A stretch of 64,000 nt of DNA. It comes from Kutzneria chonburiensis. GTDB lineage: Bacteria > Actinomycetota > Actinomycetes > Mycobacteriales > Pseudonocardiaceae. The stretch covers positions 3,782,001 through 3,846,000 of the forward strand of contig NZ_CP097263.1 of NCBI RefSeq assembly GCF_028622115.1, read 5' to 3'. The translations under genes and the position numbers were made by a program. This document shows, one piece after another, positions 57,679-64,000 of the stretch (positions are counted from its first letter, which is position 1; every line of letters begins with the position of its first letter). The notes under the pieces were generated by a model. That model did not search any database. It saw nothing but the letters and a program-made list of their open reading frames with translations, and was not told where the DNA came from.

Positions 57679-59523
57679 ATGCGACTACGCCGCAGCGTCA
57701 GCTCGGTTCTGTCGGTAGGGCTCATGGCCGGCCTCACCCTCGTGGCCGGCGCGACGCCCGGCTCGGCGCGGCCCGCCCCGGCCAAGCACCCCGTGGCGCA
57801 GGGCTTCTTCGGCGCGGTCGTCTCGGACACGCCGGAGTCCACCCAGGCCGGCATCGACGTGCTGCGCCGGGGCGGCACCGCCGCCGACGCCGCGGTCGCG
57901 GTGGCCGCGACGCTGGGCGTCACCGATCCGTACGTCGCCGGCATCGGTGGCGGCGGATTCCTGGTGTACTACGACGCCCGCACCCATCAGGTGTCCACAA
58001 TAGACGGACGCGAGACCACGCCGGCGGCCGACACCGAGACCATGTTCGTCGACCCGAGCACCGGCAAGCCCTACGCCTTCCCGACCGGCGTGACCAGCGG
58101 CCTTTCGGTCGGCGTGCCGGGCAACCTGGCCACCTGGCAGCGGGCGCTGCAGCGCTGGGGCCGGTTCAGCCTGGCCGACAACCTGCGCCCGGCCGAGGAA
58201 GTGGCCGACCGCGGCTTTGTCGTCGACGACACGTTCCGCGAGCTGACCAGGGAAAACGCTGCCCGGTTCGCCCAGTTCTCGTCCTCGGCGGCGCAGTACC
58301 TGCCGGACGGGCAGCTGCCCGTCGTCGGCTCAACCATGCGCAACAAGGACCTGGCCGACACGTACCGGGAGATCGGCCGCAAGGGCATCGGGGCGCTGTA
58401 CGGCGGTTCGGTCGGGCGTGACCTGGTCAACGCCGTGCAGAACCTGCCGCTGGCGGCGGGCTCGACGCTCAAGCCCATCCCCGGCCCGATGCAGCTGTCC
58501 GACCTGACGGCGTACAAGGCGCTGGACACGGCCCCGACGCACGTGAACTACCGCGGCTACGACGTGTACGGCATGGCCCCGTCGTCCAGCGGCGGCATCA
58601 CGGTCGGCGAATCGCTGAACATTCTGCAGAACTTCGACCTCAAGAACATGGACCCGGTCCAGGCGCTGCACCACTACCTGGAGGCCACGCGGCTGGCCTT
58701 CGCCGACCGCGGCCGCTACATCGGCGACTCGCGCTACGTGAACGTGCCGCAGCAGCAGTTGCTGTCGCCGCAGTTCGCGGCCAGCCGGGCCTGCCTCATC
58801 GACCCGACCAAGGCCGGCGTCAGCCCGGTCGCGCCGGGCAACCCGGCCTCGCCGACCCCGTGCGCCACCGGCACCGCAGCGTCGGCCGGCGACGACGAGA
58901 ACCACACCAACCACTTCGTGGTCTCCGACGCGTACGGCAACGTGGCGTCGTACACCAACACCATCGAGGAGCTGGGCGGCAGCGCGATCGTCGTGCCGGG
59001 GCGGGGTTTCCTGCTCAACAACGAGCTGACCGACTTCAACTTCGCGCCGACGCAGGGCACCGCGCCCGACCCCAACCTGCCGGCGCCGGGCAAGCGGCCG
59101 CGCTCCAGCATGTCGCCGACGATCGTGTTGCAGCACGGCAAGCCGTTCCTGGCGGTCGGCTCGCCCGGCGGCTCCACGATCATCACCACCGTGCTCCAGA
59201 TCCTGCTCAACCGGATCGACTTCGGCATGAACCTGGAGGACGCCATCGCCGCGCCGCGGGCCACGCAGCGCAACACGGCGACGTCCACGGCGGAACCGGC
59301 GTTCATCGCCCTGCCGACCACGGCGGGATTGCAGGCGCTCGGCCAGAAGTTCGCGATCAACGACACGTCGCCGCTCGATCCGACGATCAAGATCGCGCCG
59401 ACCATCGGCGTGGCCTCCGGCCTCGAGTTCAGGCCGGACGGCCGGGTCATCGCGGCCGGCGAGCCGTCACGCCGTGGCGGAAGTGCCGCCGCAGTGGTGT
59501 TTCCGACGTGCTACTGTGATTGA
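57679..59523 (+). CDS. Gamma-glutamyltransferase (secreted)
   Basis: 614 residues. The start at ATG 57679 has GGAAGGG in front; an upstream ATG at 57646 lacks one. A signal peptide (SVLSVGLMAGLTLVAGATPGSA) precedes the large-subunit segment STQAGIDVLRRGGTAADAAVA. The autocatalytic cleavage and nucleophile threonine lie in ENHTNHFVVSDAYGN, and the substrate loop in PRSSMSPTIV. It should hydrolyse or transfer the gamma-glutamyl group of glutathione-type compounds outside the cell. The next promoter lies in its 3' end. Confidence 0.92.
   Translation: MRLRRSVSSVLSVGLMAGLTLVAGATPGSARPAPAKHPVAQGFFGAVVSDTPESTQAGIDVLRRGGTAADAAVAVAATLGVTDPYVAGIGGGGFLVYYDARTHQVSTIDGRETTPAADTETMFVDPSTGKPYAFPTGVTSGLSVGVPGNLATWQRALQRWGRFSLADNLRPAEEVADRGFVVDDTFRELTRENAARFAQFSSSAAQYLPDGQLPVVGSTMRNKDLADTYREIGRKGIGALYGGSVGRDLVNAVQNLPLAAGSTLKPIPGPMQLSDLTAYKALDTAPTHVNYRGYDVYGMAPSSSGGITVGESLNILQNFDLKNMDPVQALHHYLEATRLAFADRGRYIGDSRYVNVPQQQLLSPQFAASRACLIDPTKAGVSPVAPGNPASPTPCATGTAASAGDDENHTNHFVVSDAYGNVASYTNTIEELGGSAIVVPGRGFLLNNELTDFNFAPTQGTAPDPNLPAPGKRPRSSMSPTIVLQHGKPFLAVGSPGGSTIITTVLQILLNRIDFGMNLEDAIAAPRATQRNTATSTAEPAFIALPTTAGLQALGQKFAINDTSPLDPTIKIAPTIGVASGLEFRPDGRVIAAGEPSRRGGSAAAVVFPTCYCD
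59509..59517 (+). promoter_or_regulatory. Extended -10 promoter for the Thr leader and ThrRS gene
   Basis: TGCTACTGT forms an extended -10 element inside the last codons of the gamma-glutamyltransferase gene. Initiation about 7-8 bases downstream would fall at or next to the leader ATG at 59525, giving a leaderless leader peptide, which is common in actinobacteria. No clear -35 is seen. Confidence 0.5.
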
Positions 59524-59524
59524 C

Positions 59525-59575
59525 ATGCAGCGCGCCAACGTCACGACGACGCCGGACCCAGTCCCGGCGCGCTGA
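59525..59575 (+). CDS. Threonine leader peptide (attenuator)
   Basis: The 16-residue reading frame MQRANVTTTPDPVPAR has three consecutive ACG threonine codons. It ends 13 bases before a strong terminator hairpin, and the next gene is a threonyl-tRNA synthetase. Ribosome stalling at the Thr codons when charged tRNA-Thr is scarce would be expected to prevent the terminator. This is classic transcription attenuation, inferred from layout. Confidence 0.75.
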   Translation: MQRANVTTTPDPVPAR

Positions 59576-59588
59576 ATCACGTTTTCCA

Positions 59589-59625
59589 GCAGAAGCCCCG
59601 GGCAGGTGCCCGGGGCTTCTGCTTT
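59589..59625 (+). terminator. Attenuator hairpin before the ThrRS gene
   Basis: A perfect 14 bp stem (59589-59602 with 59609-59622) with a 6-base loop is followed by a short T-run (59623-59625). It lies between the Thr leader and the synthetase start at 59659. Confidence 0.82.
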
Positions 59626-59658
59626 GCGGTCACCTGCCTTCACGCGAAGGAGACCGCT

Positions 59659-60867
59659 GTGCACGACCACCGCAAGCTCGGCCGCGAACTCGGCCTGTTC
59701 GACACCGATCCGTTGATGGGCGCGGGATTGCCGTACTGGCTGCCCGCCGGGGCAGCGATCCGCCACGTGTTGGAGGAGTACGTGCGCGACCTGGAACGCC
59801 GCGCCGGCTACCAGCACGTCTATTCGCCCGTGCTGGGCAAACGGGCGTTGTTCGAGCAGTCCGGGCACTGGTCGCACTACAGCCACGACATGTTCCCGCC
59901 GATGGACGTGGGCGGCGAGCAGATGGTGTTGCGCCCCAGCCTGTGCCCGCACCACGCGTTGATCTACCGCTCACGGGCGCACAGTTACCGTGAACTTCCC
60001 TTGCGCCTGGCAGAAATCGGCGGCATGTACCGGGCCGAGCTGTCCGGTGTGCTGGGCGGGCTGTCGCGGGTGCGGTCCATCCAGCTCAACGACGCGCACG
60101 TGTTCTGCACCCCGGATCAAGTCCTGGGTGAGGCGCGGGCGGCGTTGGAGCTCGTCCAGCGAGCGCACCATGATCTCGGCATCAAGCCCGTGCGCTACCG
60201 GCTGTCGCTGCGGGGCGACGGCGGCAAGTACGTGGACAATCCCGAGCTGTGGCAACGTTCCGAGGGGTTGCTGCGGGAAGTTCTGTCCGATGTGGACCAC
60301 GAGGAGGCGCCGGGCGAGGCCGCCTTCTACGGTCCGAAGATCGACATCCAGATAGCCGACAGCGCGGAGCGGGAGTCCAGCATTTCCACCGTACAGGTGG
60401 ATTTCCACCAGCCGGCACAGTTCGACCTCAGCTACATCGGGGCCGATTCGGCCCGGCACCGGCCGGTCATGGTGCACCGCAGCCTGATCGGCAGCATGGA
60501 ACGGGCCGTGGCACACCTGATCGAGGTGCACGGCGGCGCGTTCCCGGCGTGGTTCGCGCCGGTGCAGATCGTGGTGCTGCCGGTGTCCGACGAGGAGTGG
60601 CCGGCGGCTTCTGCTGTGGCGCAGCGATGTATGGATCTTGGGTTGCGGGCGGAAGTCGTTGGGGTAGCACAAGGTTCGCTCGGCGCGCGGATCCGTGAGT
60701 CGAGGTTGGTGCCGTACCAGGCGGTGATCGGGGCGAAGGAAGTGGCCAACGAGGAGGTGGCGTTGCGGTTGCGCGACGGTCGCCGGCTGGACCCGATGTC
60801 CGTACAGGAGGCGTTGGGGCGGATCGGTTCTCTGGTCGGGGCACGGTCGTTGGCCTTGTGGGACTAG
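59659..60867 (+). CDS. Threonyl-tRNA synthetase lacking TGS and editing domains
   Basis: 402 residues against about 640-690 for standard bacterial ThrRS. The class II catalytic core is complete: motif 2 region MYRAELSGVLGGLSRVRSIQLNDAH, zinc ligands Cys (SLCPHH), His (NDAHVF) and His (MVHRSLIGSMER), then the anticodon-binding domain (FAPVQIVVLPVSDEEW to VALRLRDGRRLDPMS). The N-terminal TGS and Ser-editing domains are absent. It is likely a second, inducible ThrRS, expressed under Thr limitation or conferring tolerance to a ThrRS inhibitor. GTG start follows GAAGGAG. The housekeeping copy should be elsewhere in the genome. Confidence 0.9.
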   Translation: MHDHRKLGRELGLFDTDPLMGAGLPYWLPAGAAIRHVLEEYVRDLERRAGYQHVYSPVLGKRALFEQSGHWSHYSHDMFPPMDVGGEQMVLRPSLCPHHALIYRSRAHSYRELPLRLAEIGGMYRAELSGVLGGLSRVRSIQLNDAHVFCTPDQVLGEARAALELVQRAHHDLGIKPVRYRLSLRGDGGKYVDNPELWQRSEGLLREVLSDVDHEEAPGEAAFYGPKIDIQIADSAERESSISTVQVDFHQPAQFDLSYIGADSARHRPVMVHRSLIGSMERAVAHLIEVHGGAFPAWFAPVQIVVLPVSDEEWPAASAVAQRCMDLGLRAEVVGVAQGSLGARIRESRLVPYQAVIGAKEVANEEVALRLRDGRRLDPMSVQEALGRIGSLVGARSLALWD

Positions 60868-60876
60868 GCTTCGAGC

Positions 60877-61110
60877 ATGATCCGTCGTTGGAATCCGCCG
60901 TCGGTCGCGGCCCCGTCCGGGCAGTACAGCCACGTGGCGACCGTGCCGGCCGGGCACGAGCTGGTGTTCGTGTCCGGTCAGCTCGGTCTGCGTCCGGACG
61001 GCACGTTGGCCGGCCCGGACGGGGACTTCCCGGCGCATTCGCTGATGGTGGTGACGCCCGAGTTCGCCGTGGAGATCGAGGTGGTGGCGGCGGTTCCTAT
61101 AGGCCGGTGA
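60877..61110 (+). pseudogene. RidA-family remnant with internal deletion
   Basis: 77 residues. The first part (MIRRWNPPSVAAPSGQYSHVA...LVFVSGQLGLRPDG) matches the start of RidA/YjgF enamine deaminases, and the last (VVTPEFAVEIEVVAAVP) matches their final strand. The middle, about 50 residues that normally hold the helices and part of the trimer interface, is missing without a frame change. It is probably non-functional. It overlaps the convergent transporter gene by 14 bp. Confidence 0.65.
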
Positions 61111-62113
61111 GGGCCTGGATGCCGAGGCTGCTGGCGGCCACGGCGATCCACAGCAGGCCGCCCAGCAGCAGCGGCCGTGCGCCGGCCTTGCGCATGTCGG
61201 CGAACCGCAGCGACAGGCCGATGCCGGCCAGCGCGGTCGTGATCAGGAACGCGCCGAGCGCGGACAACGCCGGGTGCCAGGAGTCGGGGATCAGACCGGC
61301 GGTGTCGGTGGCCGCCGCAAGCACGAAGCCGATCAGGAACGCCGGCACGATGCGGTGCCACGGCAGGTGCACCTCGTCGTTGCGGCGGGCCTTGAGGAAG
61401 GCCAGCGTGATGACGATCGGGATGATCATCAGGCTGCGGGTCAGCTTCACCACGATCGCGTACGGGCCGGCGTCGCCGCCGTAGGCGTAGGCCGCCGCGA
61501 CGACCGACGAGGTGTCGTTGACGGCGGTGCCGGCCCAGAGGCCGAAGGCGTGCGGGCTCAGGCCGAGCAGGTGGCCGATCGGCGGGAACAGCAGCACCGC
61601 CGCGATGTTGAAGGTGAAGATCGTGCCGATCGCGTAGGCCGTCTCGGTGCTCTTCGGCTTGATCACCGCCGTGGTCGCGGCGATGGCCGACGCGCCGCAG
61701 ATGCCGGTGCCCACGCCGATCAGGGTCTTGGTGTCCGAGCCGACCTTGAGCCACTTGCCCAGCAGCCAGGCGCCGCCGAGCGCGACCGCCAGCGTGCCGA
61801 GCATGACCGGCAGCGAGGACACGCCGACGTGCACGACCTGTTGCAGCGAGAGACCGGTGCCCAGGACGACGATCGACAGCTGGAGCACGGTCTTGGAGGC
61901 GAAGGTGTAGCCCGGCGTGAGGCGGGTGGCGCGGAGCGGCTTGAGGGTGGTGGCCGCGAGGACGCCAAGGACGATCGCGAAGACCGGGCCGCCGACGACC
62001 GGGACCAACAGGCCAAGGCCGGTGGCCACGGCCGCGACGAGGAGGGTCACGGCCAGGCCGGGCAGCCGGGTCGCGATGTGCGTCTGCGGTGCCGCGACGG
62101 CGGTGCGGGCCAT
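61097..62113 (-). CDS. YeiH/PSE-family putative sulfate exporter
   Basis: 338 residues with about ten membrane segments and the family hallmark GVGTGICGASAIAATT. ATG 62113 has AGGAGG in front; an in-frame GTG at 62119 is less suitable. YeiH-type proteins are annotated as putative sulfonate/sulfate exporters, with little biochemical proof. It is divergent from the GntR gene and shares a 40 bp operator with it. Confidence 0.87.
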   Translation of the reverse strand: MARTAVAAPQTHIATRLPGLAVTLLVAAVATGLGLLVPVVGGPVFAIVLGVLAATTLKPLRATRLTPGYTFASKTVLQLSIVVLGTGLSLQQVVHVGVSSLPVMLGTLAVALGGAWLLGKWLKVGSDTKTLIGVGTGICGASAIAATTAVIKPKSTETAYAIGTIFTFNIAAVLLFPPIGHLLGLSPHAFGLWAGTAVNDTSSVVAAAYAYGGDAGPYAIVVKLTRSLMIIPIVITLAFLKARRNDEVHLPWHRIVPAFLIGFVLAAATDTAGLIPDSWHPALSALGAFLITTALAGIGLSLRFADMRKAGARPLLLGGLLWIAVAASSLGIQALTGL

Positions 62114-62123
62114 GACCACCTCC

Positions 62124-62163
62124 TAATGTCCGTACATTTACGCTACGAGATGTTCGGACATTA
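62124..62163. promoter_or_regulatory. Inverted repeat operator TAATGTCCG-N22-CGGACATTA
   Basis: Perfect 9 bp arms at 62124-62132 and 62155-62163 lie in the 72 bp between the divergent starts. A second TGTNCG-like match lies in the centre. It is the natural site for the GntR-type protein to control both genes. Confidence 0.7.
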
Positions 62164-62185
62164 GGCAACCGGTAGCGTTGCCCTC

Positions 62186-62941
62186 GTGGCGGGGCGCACA
62201 TTGGACCGGGCCGGATCGACACCGCTGTGGCAGCAGCTCCAGACGGCGTTGCTGGAGAGGTTGTCGGCCGGGGAGTTCGCTTCGGCGTTCCCGGGGGAGA
62301 TGGCGCTCGTCGAGGAGTACGACGTCAGCCGGTCGACCGTGCGGCAGGCGTTGCGGCAGCTCAGGGCCGATGGCGTGATCGTCGCGGAGCGGGGACGGCA
62401 GCCCCGGGTGGCGGCGGTGCCGGAGATCCATCAGCCGCTGGGGGCGCTGTATTCGCTCTTCGCGTCGGTCGAGGCGGCGGGGTTGTCGCAGGACTCCGTG
62501 GTGCGGGTGTTGGACGTGCGGGCTGATGGCGTGGTGGCGGAGCGACTGGGGTTGGAGGGGTCGACGCCGCTGGTGTATTTGGAGCGGTTGAGGCTGGCCG
62601 GGGGTGAGCCGTTGGCGATCGACCGGGTGTGGTTGCCGGCTTCGGTCGCGTCTCCGCTGCTGGAGGCGGATTTCAGCCACACGAGTTTGTATGGGGAGCT
62701 CGCGGCGCGCACGGGGGTTCGGCTGGACGCGGGGCATGAGGACGTGCATGCGGTGATCCCGACGCCGGCCGAGTTGAAGCAGCTTCACTGCCCTGGTGGG
62801 ACCGCCCTGTTTGCGATCAACCGGCTGGGGTCGTCGCAGGGGCGGGCGGTGGAGTGGCGGCAGACGCGGGTGCGGGGGGATCGGTTTGCGTTGACGGCGG
62901 AGTTCACGGCGCAGTTTGGGTATCGGTTCATGCAGCGGTGA
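62186..62941 (+). CDS. GntR/HutC-family transcriptional regulator
   Basis: 251 residues. The N-terminal winged helix (FPGEMALVEEYDVSRSTVRQALRQLRADGVI) is followed by a UTRA ligand-binding domain (LVYLERLRLAGGEPLAIDRVWLP, AVEWRQTRVRGDRFALTAEF). GTG 62186 start. It is divergent from the YeiH-like exporter and most likely controls it in response to a small ligand. Confidence 0.9.
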   Translation: MAGRTLDRAGSTPLWQQLQTALLERLSAGEFASAFPGEMALVEEYDVSRSTVRQALRQLRADGVIVAERGRQPRVAAVPEIHQPLGALYSLFASVEAAGLSQDSVVRVLDVRADGVVAERLGLEGSTPLVYLERLRLAGGEPLAIDRVWLPASVASPLLEADFSHTSLYGELAARTGVRLDAGHEDVHAVIPTPAELKQLHCPGGTALFAINRLGSSQGRAVEWRQTRVRGDRFALTAEFTAQFGYRFMQR

Positions 62942-63014
62942 CGGCGGGGTTGCACGGTTGGCGCGGTTTGGGTGGGGGTTGGTGCGGTTTGGTGCGGGGG
63001 TTTAATTCGGTGTG

Positions 63015-63137
63015 GTCGCGTGGATTTGGTGTGGAGCCTCTGCGCGATGGCCCAAGGGCTAAAAGCGGGCAGGACGAGCCTGCCCTTGGCCTGTCAATTG
63101 TACGCCATCGCGCCCCTCCACACAAAATCCACGCGAC
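63015..63137. repeat. 123 bp element with 22 bp terminal inverted repeats
   Basis: The ends (63015-63036 and 63116-63137) are inverted copies with one mismatch. Nested inside are CGCGATGGC/GCCATCGCG and GGGCAGG/CCTGCCC pairs, so the RNA could fold into a long multi-stem structure. The flanks from 62942 to 63014 are G/T-rich and carry no gene. It is either a miniature mobile element or a structured RNA. Confidence 0.6.
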
Positions 63138-63221
63138 TGGTCGGAGTTGCCGTGTTGTGGTGTGGCGGGAGGAAAGAAAAGCCTTTCTGTCCGGCGGGAT
63201 TCACCCGTTAGGGATTCGCGT

Positions 63222-63244
63222 TCGATCTTGTGTTCGAGTATTCT
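63222..63244 (+). promoter_or_regulatory. LexA/SOS-like box overlapping a leaderless promoter
   Basis: TCGATCTTGTGTTCGA (63222-63237) matches the actinobacterial SOS box TCGAAC-N4-GTTCGA at 11 of 12 fixed positions. TATTCT at 63239-63244 is a good -10 element whose start point would coincide with the ATG at 63252. LexA boxes in front of DUF222 (13E12-type) genes are known in mycobacteria. Confidence 0.65.
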
Positions 63245-63251
63245 CAGAAGT

Positions 63252-64000
63252 ATGGAACTCACCCGCGACATCGAGAGCATGGAACCCACCGGGGCCATGT
63301 TCGATCTGGTGGTGGGCGTGGATCCCGCGAGCCTGACCCAAGAACAGTTGGTCAATTTCGTGGGGGCGGCCCGGAAGGTGCGGGCCGTGTGTGAATGGGC
63401 CGAACATGAGGCCCTCAACCACATCGACGACCTCACCGAATTGGCGATGGCCACGAAGGTGTCAGAGCCGGCCCTGGCCCGGTCCCAGGAGATCGCCGCC
63501 GCTCTGGAGACTCACCCCGCGCTGGCCGAGCGGTTCCGCCGGGGAGAGATCGACCTGGCCCGGTTCGCCGCAGCCTGGGAACGCACCCGCCACCTCACCG
63601 ACCCGGCCCAGGTCGCCGAGGTCGACCAGGCCCTGGCCGAGCAGGCCGCCGGCATGACCCGGACGCAGGTGTGCCGCAAGGCCACCGCGCTGGTCGCCAA
63701 AGCCGACCCCGACGGCCACGAGCAACGCTGCCACAAAGCCAAAAACGACCGGCAAGTCGGGATCTCCGCCTTGCCCGACGGCATGGCCAAGCTCGTGTGG
63801 ATCCTCCCCGCGACCGAGGCTCACCAGCTGTTCCAGCAGATCTGCGCGGATGCGAAGTCGCTGCCGAAGGATGAGCGCACCACCGACCAGAAACGCTCGG
63901 ACGTGCTCTGGGATCGCTTGCGGGGCAAGCACACCAACTGGAACGTCCGCACCTTCGTGACCATCTCGATGGAGACCTTGCTTGGTCTCACGAATGACCC
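63252..64000 (+). CDS. DUF222 (13E12-repeat-like) protein, partial; HNH nuclease domain probably beyond the window
   Basis: 249 codons to the window end with no stop. The N-terminus (LTQEQLVNFVGAARKVRAVCEWAEHEAL) and RGEIDLARFAAAWERTRHL...MTRTQVCRKATALV are the DUF222 pattern. Family members usually end in an HNH nuclease domain, which would lie outside. They are often repetitive in actinobacterial genomes and DNA-damage-inducible, which agrees with the SOS-like box upstream. Confidence 0.85.
   Translation, partial: MELTRDIESMEPTGAMFDLVVGVDPASLTQEQLVNFVGAARKVRAVCEWAEHEALNHIDDLTELAMATKVSEPALARSQEIAAALETHPALAERFRRGEIDLARFAAAWERTRHLTDPAQVAEVDQALAEQAAGMTRTQVCRKATALVAKADPDGHEQRCHKAKNDRQVGISALPDGMAKLVWILPATEAHQLFQQICADAKSLPKDERTTDQKRSDVLWDRLRGKHTNWNVRTFVTISMETLLGLTND

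Noticed and set aside
59576-59658. T-box riboswitch in front of the ThrRS gene
   Set aside because: There is no room or T-box sequence; the Thr-codon leader plus terminator explains the region.

Overview
The window is very GC-rich and gene-dense. Third codon positions are almost always G or C, and there are many GTG starts, ATGA/GTGA stop-start overlaps and Shine-Dalgarno-led operons. This points to an actinomycete. A highly iterated GTCCAC-N-GTGGAC-like motif and the DUF222, FUSC and IS30 content suggest the Pseudonocardiales, but that placement is inference. Most of the window is specialised metabolism.

Region A (1 to 26.9 kb) is a type I polyketide locus. It starts with the end of a decarboxylase-SARP operon (minus strand). 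Three PKS genes follow: KSQ-AT-ACP-KS-AT-DH-KR-ACP, then KS-AT-KR-ACP, then KS-AT-KR-ACP with an apparent frameshift. Next come the four-gene FkbK/J/I/H-type set for hydroxymalonyl-ACP (no O-methyltransferase is seen) and a type II thioesterase. A convergent operon holds an ACP, an acyl-AMP ligase and an ABC exporter. A LuxR-type regulator closes the region. None of the PKS proteins carries a terminal thioesterase.

Region B (27 to 30.6 kb) holds ordinary genes: an alpha/beta hydrolase, a lipoprotein, a secreted agmatine-deiminase-like protein and a divergent TetR regulator.

Region C (30.6 to 48.85 kb) is the most unusual part. Two divergent operons flank a 0.2 kb control region. The minus operon encodes a condensation-like/dead-carrier/ATP-grasp fusion, a BtrK-like PLP decarboxylase, a free ACP, two KASIII-like proteins, a two-part acyl-CoA dehydrogenase, an unknown protein, AcpS (frameshifted) and an amino-acid-type adenylation enzyme. 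The plus side opens with a 51-residue peptide made of eleven tandem VK(Q/E)S tetrapeptides, followed by strong hairpins. After these come a second two-part acyl-CoA dehydrogenase, four tandem GNAT-like acyltransferases, a tricorn-type protease and an Sfp-type PPTase. There are no modular megasynthases here. My working hypothesis is that ACP-bound amino-acyl units are made by the minus operon, attached to the repeated Lys (or Ser) side chains of the ribosomal peptide by the GNAT/ATP-grasp enzymes, and released by the tricorn-like protease. Two 121/122 bp terminal-inverted-repeat elements lie at 27.7 and 48.9 kb, near the borders.

Region D (48.9 to 64 kb) is general genome: small hypothetical proteins, a nucleotidyltransferase, a G1 peptidase, an IS30 element inserted in a palindromic repeat tract, a FUSC transporter, a ClpX-zinc-finger protein with duplicated operators, gamma-glutamyltransferase, an editing-less threonyl-tRNA synthetase behind a Thr-codon leader and attenuator, a YeiH exporter with a GntR regulator, and a DUF222 gene behind a LexA-like box running off the end.
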